Origin: DT-110 sp030148525
Lineage (GTDB): Bacteria; Bacteroidota; Bacteroidia; Chitinophagales; Saprospiraceae
NCBI GenBank assembly: GCA_965227445.1
Contig: OZ245751.1
Location: 3,410,001 to 3,474,000 of the forward strand
Direction of reading: 5' to 3'
DNA: 64,000 bases
Part shown: positions 8,273 through 17,513 of the stretch, in pieces
Numbering within the stretch: position 1 is the stretch's first letter
Layout of the letters: every line of letters begins with the position of its first letter
Notes under the pieces: model-generated
The model's database searches: none
Told to the model about the DNA's origin: nothing
Seen by the model: only the letters and a program-made list of their open reading frames with translations
Made by a program: the position numbers and the translations under genes

Positions 8273-11200
8273 TTAAGCCGTCACACTCGCGGGCTGGACA
8301 TTCAACTGGAAGGTCTTTTTCTGCCGTTCCAGAATGGCCTTATAGTCGCGGGGCATTACCTTGACGAAATGGGTGATTGCTGTTTCCCAATTCTCCAGGA
8401 TCTCGCGGGCACTGCGGCTACTGGTATAGCCAAAATGGTTGCGAATCATCCGGCGAAGGATCTCGACATCGTCCTCGGTCAATGGATCCAGGTCCACCAT
8501 TCCCCGATTTACCCGGTCCTTGAATTGCTCGTTGGGATCGTAAACGAAAGCCATACCACCACTCATACCGGCAGCAAAATTATCTCCGGTTTCCCCGAGC
8601 ACTACCACCAGGCCTCCGGTCATATACTCGCATCCGTGGTCACCGACGCCTTCCACTACTGTGTGTACACCTGAGTTACGCACCGCAAATCGCTCGCCGG
8701 CCATTCCTCTGATATACGCTTCGCCAGAAGTTGCCCCATAGAAAGCTACGTTCCCGATAATAATGTTCTCACTGGGCCGGAAGGTGACTTCCCGGTCAGG
8801 CACCACAATTAACCGTCCGCCCGAAAGGCCTTTACCGAAGTAGTCATTGGCTTCACCCTCAAGGGTAAAATGCAGCCCTTTGGCTCCAAAAGCACCAAAG
8901 CTTTGGCCAGCCGAGCCCCGAAACCGAAAATCAATAGTACCATCGGGCAATCCGTCACTACCGTATGCCTTGGCTATTTCGTTAGATAACATGGTGCCGG
9001 TAGCCCGATCAGTATTTCGAATCGCAAAGGACGACTGTACCTGTTTACCCTCTTCCAACGCAAGTTGAGCCCGCTCGATGAGCTTGCGATCAAGCACCTG
9101 GTCGATCCCGTGATCCTGGGGCACCAGTTTGCGTTGCCCCACAGTCTCATCAGCAGGCTCCTTATACAAAATGGGGCTGAGGTCCAGTTTACGGTATTTC
9201 CAATGTTGTATATCCTGGGCCATTTTCAGCATCTCCACCTTGCCGACCATCTCATCGACGGTACGGAATCCAAGATCAGCCATTAAACGGCGCAGATCCT
9301 CCGCTAAAAAGCGGAAGAAGTTGATGACGTAATCGGGGGTTGCATTGAACCGCTTACGCAACTCCGGATCCTGGGTCGCAATGCCAACCGGGCAAGTATT
9401 CATATGGCACTTGCGCATCATGATGCAGCCCTCCACAACCAGTGCCGCAGTAGCGACACCCCACTCTTCGGCCCCCAGAAGAGTAGCAATAGCCAGGTCA
9501 CGACCGGTACGGATCTGCCCGTCGGTTTGTACCGTTACCCGATCGCGAAGTTTATTTTTCACCAGTGTCTGGTGAGTTTCCGCCAGCCCCAGCTCCCAGG
9601 GAAGTCCGGCGTGCCGGATAGATGTCAAGGGCGAAGCGCCGGTTCCGCCATCGTGACCACTGATCAGGATAGCATCTGCATGCGCTTTAGCTACACCGGA
9701 AGCGATAATACCTACCCCGGCTTTGGAAACCAGTTTCACATTAATACGCGCTTCGCGATTGGCGTTTTTCAGGTCGAAGATTAACTGGGCTAAATCCTCG
9801 ATGGAATAAATATCGTGGTGTGGAGGCGGCGAAATGAGCGATACACCTGGTGTAGAGTAGCGGACGCGCCCGATCCAATCATCCACTTTGTGTCCCGGCA
9901 ACTGCCCGCCTTCACCAGGCTTAGCTCCCTGGGCCATTTTTATTTGTAGTTCATCAGCATTTGTGAGGTAATTATTAGTCACCCCAAAACGTCCCGAAGC
10001 AACCTGTTTGGTGGCCGATCGCTCCCAGTCTCCATTCTCTTTGGGAGTGAATCGAATTTCATCTTCACCGCCTTCACCGCTGTTGCTTTTTCCCCCAATC
10101 CGGTTCATGGCAATGGCCAGCGTGGAGTGGGCCTCGTGTGAAATAGATCCAAAGGACATGGCCCCCGTGGCAAAGCGCTTCATAATCTGCTCGGCAGGTT
10201 CAACTTCCTCCAGCGGAATGGAATCTCCCCGACGGAAGGTAAGCAACCCGCGCATGGTCATGGCCTGCTTGGTCTGCTGATCGATCGAATCCGCATATTG
10301 GCGGTAGGTGTCCCAACAATTCTTGCGGGTAGCAACTTGCAAATAGTGGATACTCTTGGGGTTAAACAGGTGAGCTTCTCCCCGGCGCTTGTATTGAAAC
10401 ACGCCACCTACATCCAGCCTGGGCTGGGTACTGGCTTCTTCCGGGTAGGCTCCCTTGTGGCGGATCATCACCTCCCTGGCAATACCGTCGAAACCGATTC
10501 CCTGTATCCGGGATATAGTTCCGGTAAAACAGTGTTCCACTACCCTGTCGTCAATACCTAAGGCTTCAAAAATTTGCGCCCCCTGATATGATTGCAGAGT
10601 AGAAATACCGATCTTAGACATAATCTTCAGAAGTCCCTTCCCAACGGCGGTGCGGTAAATGGTGAGCGCCTCATCAATACCGGATACCGATTCGAGCGCT
10701 CCCCGATCCCACAGGTCATTTAGGGTAGCGTAGGCCATATATGGATTTATAGCCGTAGCACCGTATCCGATCAGAGTGGCAAAGTGATGTGTCTCCCGTA
10801 CGTCACCAGCCTCGATAACAATGGATGTCAGCGAACGCAGCCCTTCCCGGATCAGATGATGGTGAACCGCACCCGCGGCTAAAAGAGAAGGTATGGGTGC
10901 GTGGAAAGCATCCACATTGCGGTCCGACAAGACCAGTACATTATTACCATTACGCGCCAGATCCTCCGCCACCGCGCAAATGCGGTCAATAGCAGCCTTT
11001 AGGCGCCCCTTCTGTAGGTCAGCTTTGAAGACTATATCGATCAGACCCGTTTTGAAATGCGGATGCTGAACGTATTTAATTTTATTCAGTTCCTTATTGG
11101 TCAGGACCGGACTATCCAGGTGGATAAAGCGGGCCCGGTCAGGCTTTAGATCCAGAATATTACTGTGCCCGCCCAGCAAACTGTACAGAGACATCACCGA

Positions 11201-12808
11201 CCGTTCGCGAATAGGATCGATAGGCGGATTGGTTACCTGTGCAAAAAGTTGTTTGAAGTAATTCGCCAGATGCTGAGATTGGTGGGACAAGGCCGCTAAT
11301 GGCGTATCGGCACCCATTGACCCGATGGGGTCCTTCTTATCTTTTACCATGGGCGTTAGCAGGAACTTGACATCTTCCCGCGTAAAGCCGAACAGCACCT
11401 GGTTGCGAACCAACGTTTTTTCGTCCTGAGCGATGATATCGGGCACCTGGTCATCGAGGGCGTCCAGGGTAATTCGGTTGTCATCGAGCCAATCCCGGTA
11501 AGGTAACCGTGAGCAAATGGCTTCTTTGAGTTCTTTATCCCCGATGACCCGATGTTGCTCGAGGTCGGCAATGAGAATGCGACCTGGTTGCAATCGTCCT
11601 TTCAGAAGAACCTGGGATTGATCGACCGGTAAAGCGCCGGCTTCGGAGGCTACAATCAGGGTGTTATCTTTCATCAGGCAATAGCGGGAAGGCCGCAACC
11701 CGTTGCGGTCGAGCGTAGCTCCCACCAATATCCCATCGGTAAAACAAATGCTGGCCGGACCATCCCAAGCCTCCATGACGGTGCGGTGATATTCGTAAAA
11801 GGCCCTTTTTTCGTCGGACATCCCTTCGTTGTGTTCCCAGGCCTCCGGGATCATCATCATCAGGGCATGGGGTAAGCTGTAACCACTCAACACCAGGAAC
11901 TCCAGAACATTATCGAAGTTTCCAGAATCGGACAGCGATTCCCCGCAAATCGGAGCCAATTTTTCCAATTCGCCTTCGGTGAATACTTCCGACATTAATT
12001 GTTGCTCTTTGGATTTCCACCAGTTCAGGTTGCCGGTAATGGTGTTGATCTCTCCATTGTGGGCGATATACCGGAAGGGCTGAGCTAATTTCCACTTCGG
12101 CACAGTGTTCGTGGAAAAGCGGGAATGGACCAGGGCAATGGCCGAAGTAAGTAATTCGTCGTGCAAGTCAGGATAGTACGGACGCACCTGATACGTCGTG
12201 AGTTGACCCTTGTAAATAACTGTTTTGTAGGAGAAGGAACACAAATAGAATTGGTCCCTGGATTGGGGAAAGGTCTTCTGAATATTGTGGGTCGCAAACT
12301 TCCGAAGTACGTATAGTTTCCGTTCGAGATCGATGGGCTCCATGGGTTGCTTAGGCTCCACGAATACCTGTTCGATCCGCGGCTCTACAGCTACTGCTGA
12401 GTCACCCAGGGATTCGTGATCAGTTGGCACCTTGCGATACCCCAATAACTCAAAACCACATTCATCAATATAATCATCGAACAGTACGCGGCATTGGTTG
12501 CGCAGTGAGCGCTCGGCCGGAAAAAACACCATGCCGACTCCGTACTTCCCGAACTCGGGTAATTCAAAACCAAGTTCCCGGCATTTTTTCTGGAAAAAGG
12601 TATGTGGTGTTTGAATCAAAATACCGGCACCATCGCCCGTATTTGGTTCACAACCACAGGCACCTCGATGCTCCATGTTCGTCAGCATGCGCAGGGCATT
12701 CTCCACTAATACGTGTGATTTTTTTCCGTCCAGATTGGCAATCAGGCCTGTCCCACAGGCATCTTTTTCGAGTGACTCACAATAGAGTCCGCGGTTTGTC
12801 GTCCCCAT
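8273..12808 (-). CDS. gltB: Glutamate synthase large subunit
   Basis: A full-length GltB (1511 aa), which transfers the amide nitrogen of glutamine to 2-oxoglutarate and makes two glutamates. Residues about 18-420 are the class II amidotransferase domain: after cleavage the N-terminus would be the cysteine of KDACGTGLIANL, and MEHRGACG and HNGEINTITGN are present. The central and FMN-binding synthase domain follows (GGKSNSGEGGEDEIRF, LISGHDGGTGASP, MMRKCHMNTCPVGIATQDP with the 3Fe-4S cysteines). The last about 250 residues form the GXGXG beta-helix (FGAFGAKGLHFTLEGEANDY, GMSGGMAFVYDP). First gene of the gltB-gltD operon. Confidence 0.97.
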   Translation of the reverse strand: MGTTNRGLYCESLEKDACGTGLIANLDGKKSHVLVENALRMLTNMEHRGACGCEPNTGDGAGILIQTPHTFFQKKCRELGFELPEFGKYGVGMVFFPAERSLRNQCRVLFDDYIDECGFELLGYRKVPTDHESLGDSAVAVEPRIEQVFVEPKQPMEPIDLERKLYVLRKFATHNIQKTFPQSRDQFYLCSFSYKTVIYKGQLTTYQVRPYYPDLHDELLTSAIALVHSRFSTNTVPKWKLAQPFRYIAHNGEINTITGNLNWWKSKEQQLMSEVFTEGELEKLAPICGESLSDSGNFDNVLEFLVLSGYSLPHALMMMIPEAWEHNEGMSDEKRAFYEYHRTVMEAWDGPASICFTDGILVGATLDRNGLRPSRYCLMKDNTLIVASEAGALPVDQSQVLLKGRLQPGRILIADLEQHRVIGDKELKEAICSRLPYRDWLDDNRITLDALDDQVPDIIAQDEKTLVRNQVLFGFTREDVKFLLTPMVKDKKDPIGSMGADTPLAALSHQSQHLANYFKQLFAQVTNPPIDPIRERSVMSLYSLLGGHSNILDLKPDRARFIHLDSPVLTNKELNKIKYVQHPHFKTGLIDIVFKADLQKGRLKAAIDRICAVAEDLARNGNNVLVLSDRNVDAFHAPIPSLLAAGAVHHHLIREGLRSLTSIVIEAGDVRETHHFATLIGYGATAINPYMAYATLNDLWDRGALESVSGIDEALTIYRTAVGKGLLKIMSKIGISTLQSYQGAQIFEALGIDDRVVEHCFTGTISRIQGIGFDGIAREVMIRHKGAYPEEASTQPRLDVGGVFQYKRRGEAHLFNPKSIHYLQVATRKNCWDTYRQYADSIDQQTKQAMTMRGLLTFRRGDSIPLEEVEPAEQIMKRFATGAMSFGSISHEAHSTLAIAMNRIGGKSNSGEGGEDEIRFTPKENGDWERSATKQVASGRFGVTNNYLTNADELQIKMAQGAKPGEGGQLPGHKVDDWIGRVRYSTPGVSLISPPPHHDIYSIEDLAQLIFDLKNANREARINVKLVSKAGVGIIASGVAKAHADAILISGHDGGTGASPLTSIRHAGLPWELGLAETHQTLVKNKLRDRVTVQTDGQIRTGRDLAIATLLGAEEWGVATAALVVEGCIMMRKCHMNTCPVGIATQDPELRKRFNATPDYVINFFRFLAEDLRRLMADLGFRTVDEMVGKVEMLKMAQDIQHWKYRKLDLSPILYKEPADETVGQRKLVPQDHGIDQVLDRKLIERAQLALEEGKQVQSSFAIRNTDRATGTMLSNEIAKAYGSDGLPDGTIDFRFRGSAGQSFGAFGAKGLHFTLEGEANDYFGKGLSGGRLIVVPDREVTFRPSENIIIGNVAFYGATSGEAYIRGMAGERFAVRNSGVHTVVEGVGDHGCEYMTGGLVVVLGETGDNFAAGMSGGMAFVYDPNEQFKDRVNRGMVDLDPLTEDDVEILRRMIRNHFGYTSSRSAREILENWETAITHFVKVMPRDYKAILERQKKTFQLNVQPASVTA

Positions 12809-13179
12809 ATATTCTTTTTTCTGGACACACAGCGGCCGTGCATACGCTCTGCATATCCGTTTGTTCGTTGATTGGTCTTGTCTAGGTGGCCTGATGGCGG
12901 TAAGTAAGTGTGTTACTGGGTATTACCTCGGCCAAATGGTTTCCGGAAAGCTATTCACAAGCAATCCGGGGATTGGTTAGGGATGGAAAGAAAGTCAATA
13001 ATAGTGTCCTGTTAAGCGCCGTACGGTGGGATGGAAAATACGGCAATAGATAAATCCTTCCAAATTAAAAACCGGAAGTATCCACTAAAAGTTTAATAAC
13101 TTTTTGAAAAAGTACGATATGAAAGACTCTGACGACCTGGGTATTGCGGATTAAGGTCTGGATTGAAATGCGCCAAAAA
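12809..13179. other. gltB upstream region, no gene seen
   Basis: About 370 bases between gltB and the terminator at 13180. No convincing reading frame on either strand and no strong repeat. It must hold the gltBD promoter, but I could not single out a clear TAnnTTTG element on the minus strand. Confidence 0.5.
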
Positions 13180-13223
13180 CAAATAAAGACAAGCCGAGCA
13201 CTTTCCCGGCCTGTCTTTATTTG
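13180..13223. terminator. Strong bidirectional terminator
   Basis: CAAATAAAGACA (13180-13191) and TGTCTTTATTTG (13212-13223) are perfect complements around a GC-rich inner stem. It ends the PhoD-like gene on the minus strand and insulates gltB. Confidence 0.85.
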
Positions 13224-13300
13224 CCGAAAGGCAAAATCACCAAATAACTTGCTAAATACAATATCCGTGACCGGCAGAGGGTCATTTCCCAAAACACGAT

Positions 13301-14383
13301 TTACAGCGGCAGATCTATATCCAGATAATTCTCATTATTCAGTCCATTCACCTCCAACTGGATCTTAGGTTCGGGGCCACTCCAATCGATACGGATCAGG
13401 CCGTAGGCCAATTTGGCGATGATGTTTCCCTGGCGATATTTATTGGGCTCCTCTCCTACTGTTCCCCAAGTATGCGTCATCCCGCTTGAGGTGAGTTCAA
13501 ACAAGGGATAATCCAGTCCCTCCAGGTCGATCCGGGCCAGCTCCGAAATGTGCCGGTCCCCACTCAGCAAGATGGGCCGGGAAGGTTTTGTGCGTTCCAG
13601 CAAATCAAATAACCGCTGACGTGAACGGGGCAGGTTGGCCCATTTCTCGTAGCCGTGCTCTTCGGCAAGAACCTGAATACTGCTGGCAATAATATGAATC
13701 TCCGCCTCGCTGTTGGTGAGCTGTTCCTCCAGCCAGGTCCACTGTGCCTCGCCCAGCATATCCCCATCCTCGCGGGGCACGTACCGCCGTTTGCCGTCGG
13801 TGGCTCGCTTCAAACTGTCCCGAAAATAGCGGGTATCTAACAGAATGACCTTCACCTGCTGATCATTGTACCCAAACAAGTAACTCTGGTAGGTCCCCGG
13901 CCGCTGGCGTACGTCGGCATCATCGGGCACATCCAAAAAGTCCATCATCAGTGCTTTGGATGCATCCTTTTTTGGGTATTCCTTACCCCCGTCGTTAACT
14001 CCGAAATCGTGATCGTCCCAGATACCGATCACGGGAACCTCTTCGCGAAAAGCAGTGTAGGCATCCCCGAATTTTTGCATCCGGTACTTATCCTCCATGA
14101 CCTGCATATCTTCCGAATCGCCGTAGATATTATCGCCCAGCCATATCCATAGATCGGGATCCTGAGCCTGGATGAAGGGCCACATTTCCTGGGGGGCATC
14201 CTGGCGGTTACATGAGCCAATAGCAATCGTGGTAAGGGTTTGGTCAGTAGGTAGTTCCTGACCTACGAAGAGTGCCGGCGTCATGTCGGCAGTGTCCGTT
14301 CCCTGATCAGCCGTGTCTTCTTTTTCAGAATTACAGGCACCCAACAGGCTTACGCCAAAAAGAATAAAAATGAATCGGTACAT
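13301..14383 (-). CDS. PhoD-like alkaline phosphatase/phosphodiesterase lipoprotein
   Basis: I chose the ATG at 14383 because it gives a lipoprotein signal (MYRFIFILFGVSLLGAC, lipobox LGAC at Cys17); the open frame extends 43 codons further without family character. The mature part has metallophosphoesterase motifs: IAIGSCNRQDAPQEMWP, DLWIWLGDNIYGD, VIGIWDDHDFGVNDGG, and the late ILLSGDRHISELARI. These match PhoD-like enzymes, which are Ca/Fe-dependent and hydrolyse phosphodiesters or monoesters. It is membrane-anchored in the periplasm or on the surface. The 360-aa length is normal for the short Bacteroidota form. Substrate not known. Confidence 0.87.
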   Translation of the reverse strand: MYRFIFILFGVSLLGACNSEKEDTADQGTDTADMTPALFVGQELPTDQTLTTIAIGSCNRQDAPQEMWPFIQAQDPDLWIWLGDNIYGDSEDMQVMEDKYRMQKFGDAYTAFREEVPVIGIWDDHDFGVNDGGKEYPKKDASKALMMDFLDVPDDADVRQRPGTYQSYLFGYNDQQVKVILLDTRYFRDSLKRATDGKRRYVPREDGDMLGEAQWTWLEEQLTNSEAEIHIIASSIQVLAEEHGYEKWANLPRSRQRLFDLLERTKPSRPILLSGDRHISELARIDLEGLDYPLFELTSSGMTHTWGTVGEEPNKYRQGNIIAKLAYGLIRIDWSGPEPKIQLEVNGLNNENYLDIDLPL

Positions 14384-14462
14384 AGGAATAGCGTTGTTTT
14401 GCACAAAAATACCACTTCCGATAGTACCGCATATAAAGCCAGTGTTAAGTTGTGCAGGATTT

Positions 14463-15452
14463 TCACCCCTGGTCTTGCGGATATACCAGTCCCATACGAA
14501 CCCGCACGGCATCCAGCAATTCCATCAGGTCACGACTGAACTGGTGCGGCAACTGGTCACTTTCAATCTTACCTCGTTGCAGGCAGTCCATCACTTCCAG
14601 CGCTTCGTGGCGATAGCCATTGGAGGAATCGGGAAAGTCTTTTACCACGGGGCGTTCATTCCGGCGAACCAAAGTAACGGTACCCGGAGGCTCGTGCCAG
14701 CGGGTATGGATCTGGATGTACCCTTCCGTACCGTAGATGAAAGCCTCCGAGCGGGTCTGGTTGCGCAGGGTAGCGTGGAGGTGAGCACAAGCGTTTGTCC
14801 CGTAGTTTAACAGGACCCCGTGCTCAATATCTACTCCGGTCGGTGCCATTACCGCACTGGCCTTGATACCGGAGGGTTTCCCCAGGATCAGTAAGCTCAG
14901 GAAGAGCGGATATATCCCGATGTCCAGAAGTGCTCCGCCTCCCAGATCGGGATTGAACAAACGCCCCTCGGGGTCGTAGGGGGCCGGGAACCCAAAATCA
15001 GCCTTAACGGAATGGACCTCTCCGATCATGCCCTGCCGGATGACATCCAGCAGGTAGTGAGTTTGGGGAAGAAAGCGAGTCCAGATGGCCTCCATTAAAA
15101 AGACCTGCTGCTGCCGGGATTCTTCGACCATCTGAATGACCTGGCGCCCGTTGATGGCCAGCGGTTTTTCGCACAAAACCGCCTTTTTGTTGCCCAGGCA
15201 CATTAGGGTATTCTCATAGTGACCATCGTGGGGAGTAGCGATGTAGATCACATCCAATTCGTCGCAAGCTGCCAATTCCTGGTAACTGCCAAAAGCCTGC
15301 GGGATCTGGTAGGTGTCGGCAAATGCGCGGGCCCGGTCGAGGGAGCGCGACCCCACTGCATAGATCTCCGCATCGTTTATATCAGCAAGGTCCTGGGCCA
15401 TTTTGTGGGCAATTTTCCCGGGGCCAAGGATACCCCATCGTGTCTTTGTCAT
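14463..15452 (-). CDS. Gfo/Idh/MocA-family NAD(P)-dependent oxidoreductase
   Basis: A 329-aa sugar or cyclitol dehydrogenase type. The N-terminal Rossmann segment has RWGILGPGKIAHKMAQDL and later YIATPHDGHYENTLMCLG. CEKPLAINGRQV carries the conserved E-K-P lysine, and the C-terminal domain starts at MEAIWTRFLPQTHYLLDVIR and contains LFNPDLGGGALLDIGIYP. The sequence resembles the trans-1,2-dihydrobenzene-1,2-diol dehydrogenase subgroup (dimeric dihydrodiol dehydrogenase-like). Cytoplasmic. The substrate cannot be read from sequence. A monocistronic gene, 79 bases upstream of the PhoD-like gene. Confidence 0.88.
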   Translation of the reverse strand: MTKTRWGILGPGKIAHKMAQDLADINDAEIYAVGSRSLDRARAFADTYQIPQAFGSYQELAACDELDVIYIATPHDGHYENTLMCLGNKKAVLCEKPLAINGRQVIQMVEESRQQQVFLMEAIWTRFLPQTHYLLDVIRQGMIGEVHSVKADFGFPAPYDPEGRLFNPDLGGGALLDIGIYPLFLSLLILGKPSGIKASAVMAPTGVDIEHGVLLNYGTNACAHLHATLRNQTRSEAFIYGTEGYIQIHTRWHEPPGTVTLVRRNERPVVKDFPDSSNGYRHEALEVMDCLQRGKIESDQLPHQFSRDLMELLDAVRVRMGLVYPQDQG

Positions 15453-15581
15453 GGATTTTCGGTTTGCAGTGCAGGCAATAGCACTCTGTGTTTAGTGGAA
15501 GGTCTCAATTACCGAAAAACTTTTTTTCTTTGTTAATTACAGGAAGAGAAATCTACCACCTCAAGCCCCTAATTCTTGCGT

Positions 15582-16502
15582 ATGGAAACTATCGATCAAG
15601 TAGTTATCCGGTTTAATCCGGAACAGCTAAACCTCCTCAATATTTGCCTGGCTTTTCTCATGTTCGGGGTGGCCCTCGACCTGCGGGTCGATCATTTTAA
15701 GGAACTCTTTCGACAGCCGCGCCGTCCACTACTGGGATTGGTATCTCAGTGGATATTACTCCCCGCACTCACGATTGGCCTGATTGCCTTGTTTCGGCCC
15801 GCGCCAAGTATGGCCCTGGGCATGGTACTGATTGCTTGTTGCCCGGGAGGAAACGTATCGAATTATGCGGTCCACCTGTCGGGCTCCAATACCGCCTTAT
15901 CCATTGTAATGACCACCATATCCACCCTGGCGGCGGTAATTGTTACTCCGGTTTACTTTGCGGAAGCAGGTACCTGGTTACCGGAGACCAGGCAACTGGC
16001 AAGTCAGATCCACGTTCCGCTCCGGGATATGATCCTCACTATCTTAAAATTAATTGTATTGCCCCTGATCCTGGGAATGGTACTCAATGCACGTTTCCCG
16101 TCATTTACGGCGCGCATTGAAGGTGCCGTCAAGGGGCTTAGCATGGCGATCTTCCTGAGCTTTATTGCTTTTGCTCTCTACGGCAACTGGGACAATCTGG
16201 TCAACTACATCCACCTGGTTTTTCTGCTGGTGTTTGTCCATAACTCACTTGCCCTGATCGTCGGTTATCAGTTTGGACGGCTGATGAAGCTTTCGCTGGC
16301 CGATACCCGTACCATTAGTATTGAGACGGGAATTCAAAACTCCGGGCTTGCCTTACTGCTAATCTTCAACTTCTTCGACGGGCTGGGCGGTATGGCCATT
16401 ATGGCGGCCTGGTGGGGTATCTGGCACCTCGTCTCAGCCTTCTCCCTGGCGATGTTTTGGCGCCATCGGGTTCCGCAGCCACAAGTACAACCAGCCTCTT
16501 AG
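15582..16502 (+). CDS. Bile acid:sodium symporter family (BASS) transporter
   Basis: A 306-aa inner-membrane transporter with about nine or ten hydrophobic helices. The family motif region VLIACCPGGNVSNYAVHLSG in the first half and the second-half crossing ISIETGIQNSGLALLLI are conserved sodium-site segments of BASS/SBF proteins. Members import organic anions (bile acids, pyruvate, pantothenate, sulfonates) with sodium. A TTG six bases upstream is in frame, but the ATG at 15582 is the simpler start. The substrate is unknown; bile acids are unlikely for a free-living bacterium. Confidence 0.88.
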   Translation: METIDQVVIRFNPEQLNLLNICLAFLMFGVALDLRVDHFKELFRQPRRPLLGLVSQWILLPALTIGLIALFRPAPSMALGMVLIACCPGGNVSNYAVHLSGSNTALSIVMTTISTLAAVIVTPVYFAEAGTWLPETRQLASQIHVPLRDMILTILKLIVLPLILGMVLNARFPSFTARIEGAVKGLSMAIFLSFIAFALYGNWDNLVNYIHLVFLLVFVHNSLALIVGYQFGRLMKLSLADTRTISIETGIQNSGLALLLIFNFFDGLGGMAIMAAWWGIWHLVSAFSLAMFWRHRVPQPQVQPAS

Positions 16503-16576
16503 TGTGTTCTTGTCATGGTGCCCCCCTCTCCTGACCAGGTAAGCTACTGAACTCGAGCCCATCCGTTTGCTACAAT

Positions 16577-16700
16577 TATACCGCTACTGAAAAGGTTTGG
16601 CCTTTGCCAAACCTTTTCACGCGAGTATATACTCGACTCGAATTGGTTTGGAATCCCAGCACGAAGTACTGCGTAGCAAAACCAATTCGTTGTCGGTATA
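16577..16700. repeat. Dispersed element, copy 1 (124 bp), TATACCG termini
   Basis: Ends in TATACCG (16577-16583) and CGGTATA (16694-16700). Inside are a perfect 13-bp hairpin (16589-16601 with 16606-16618) and a block at about 16645-16685 that is the reverse complement, with two mismatches, of 58066-58103. Related copies lie at 30957-31008 and 58047-58117, and a half copy at 49257-49276. The rest of the gap 16503-16895 holds no gene. Confidence 0.75.
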
Positions 16701-16895
16701 GGTGGGTGTTCCTGCTTTATCAAGCTTTTTGGGCCGATTGGTAAATCTTTATCAAGGCTTACGCCAAAAAATAGTCAAAGTGGTAGATTTTGAGGGATTT
16801 CAAGAACCAATTCCCTGCGCGGCTTATTGAAAATTTGTAACTTATAAAGTGTTGTAGCACGAGCCACGTCTTTGGCCACCAAACCTTTTTAGCCT

Positions 16896-17504
16896 ATGAC
16901 CAGACTTTACATTCTACTAGTATTCATATTGTTTTCCGGATCCGTTTTTGCTCAGGCAGAAGCCGTAAATAACTCACGCGGCTATATTGTGACCCTGAGC
17001 GGCGACCACCTCACCGGTAGAATTGGGGACGTTATCGAAGGAAATGGGACCAGTTTTGTGATGTTTATCAATGATTTTGGAACGCCTTACATGATCCGTG
17101 CGGAATTGATCAGAGGCTTTGCCTTTAAGGAAAATAAAGATATGCTGGAATACGAGACGCAATTCGATTCCCGCAAATGGCTTTTCATGAAAGTAATCGT
17201 GCGTGGTGCCGGTATCAGCCTGTACAAATCGCCCGGTTATAATATAACCAACCAATCGAGCGGCTCCGTGAATGTAATCAACAACCGGAATTTCCAACCC
17301 GGACGTTATTATATCGTTCGGGGCGACCGCAACCCTATTCCCGTTAAGCGCTGGGGCTTCCGCCGGAATATGCGCAAAATACTCAAGGAGCGTGCCCCCG
17401 AGGTAGCCAGCAAGATCGGAGATAAAGGATATCGCTTTAAAAACCTGGAAAAGATCATCAAGGAGTACAACCGGGAATATATTCTCACTCGGTACTCACT
17501 CTAG
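16896..17504 (+). CDS. Secreted protein of unknown function
   Basis: A 202-aa protein with a clear signal peptide (LYILLVFILFSGSVFAQ). The mature part begins GYIVTLSGDHLTGRIGDV and ends with a basic, helical KILKERAPEVASKIGDKGYR followed by KNLEKIIKEYNREYI. This order (a repeated strand with a short G-D-x-L-x-G-x-I turn, then a helix that ends in YN) is common in Bacteroidota secreted hypotheticals, but I do not recognise a named domain. It is probably periplasmic or surface exposed. It stands alone, convergent with the GH13 gene, with only 9 bases between stops. Confidence 0.7.
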   Translation: MTRLYILLVFILFSGSVFAQAEAVNNSRGYIVTLSGDHLTGRIGDVIEGNGTSFVMFINDFGTPYMIRAELIRGFAFKENKDMLEYETQFDSRKWLFMKVIVRGAGISLYKSPGYNITNQSSGSVNVINNRNFQPGRYYIVRGDRNPIPVKRWGFRRNMRKILKERAPEVASKIGDKGYRFKNLEKIIKEYNREYILTRYSL

Positions 17505-17513
17505 TCGCACTCT

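Noticed and set aside
12424..12885. 153-residue plus-strand frame opposite the gltB start
   Set aside because: Shadow of gltB with no family character.
13065..13292. Short frame upstream of gltB
   Set aside because: Runs through the strong terminator at 13180-13223; no start signal.
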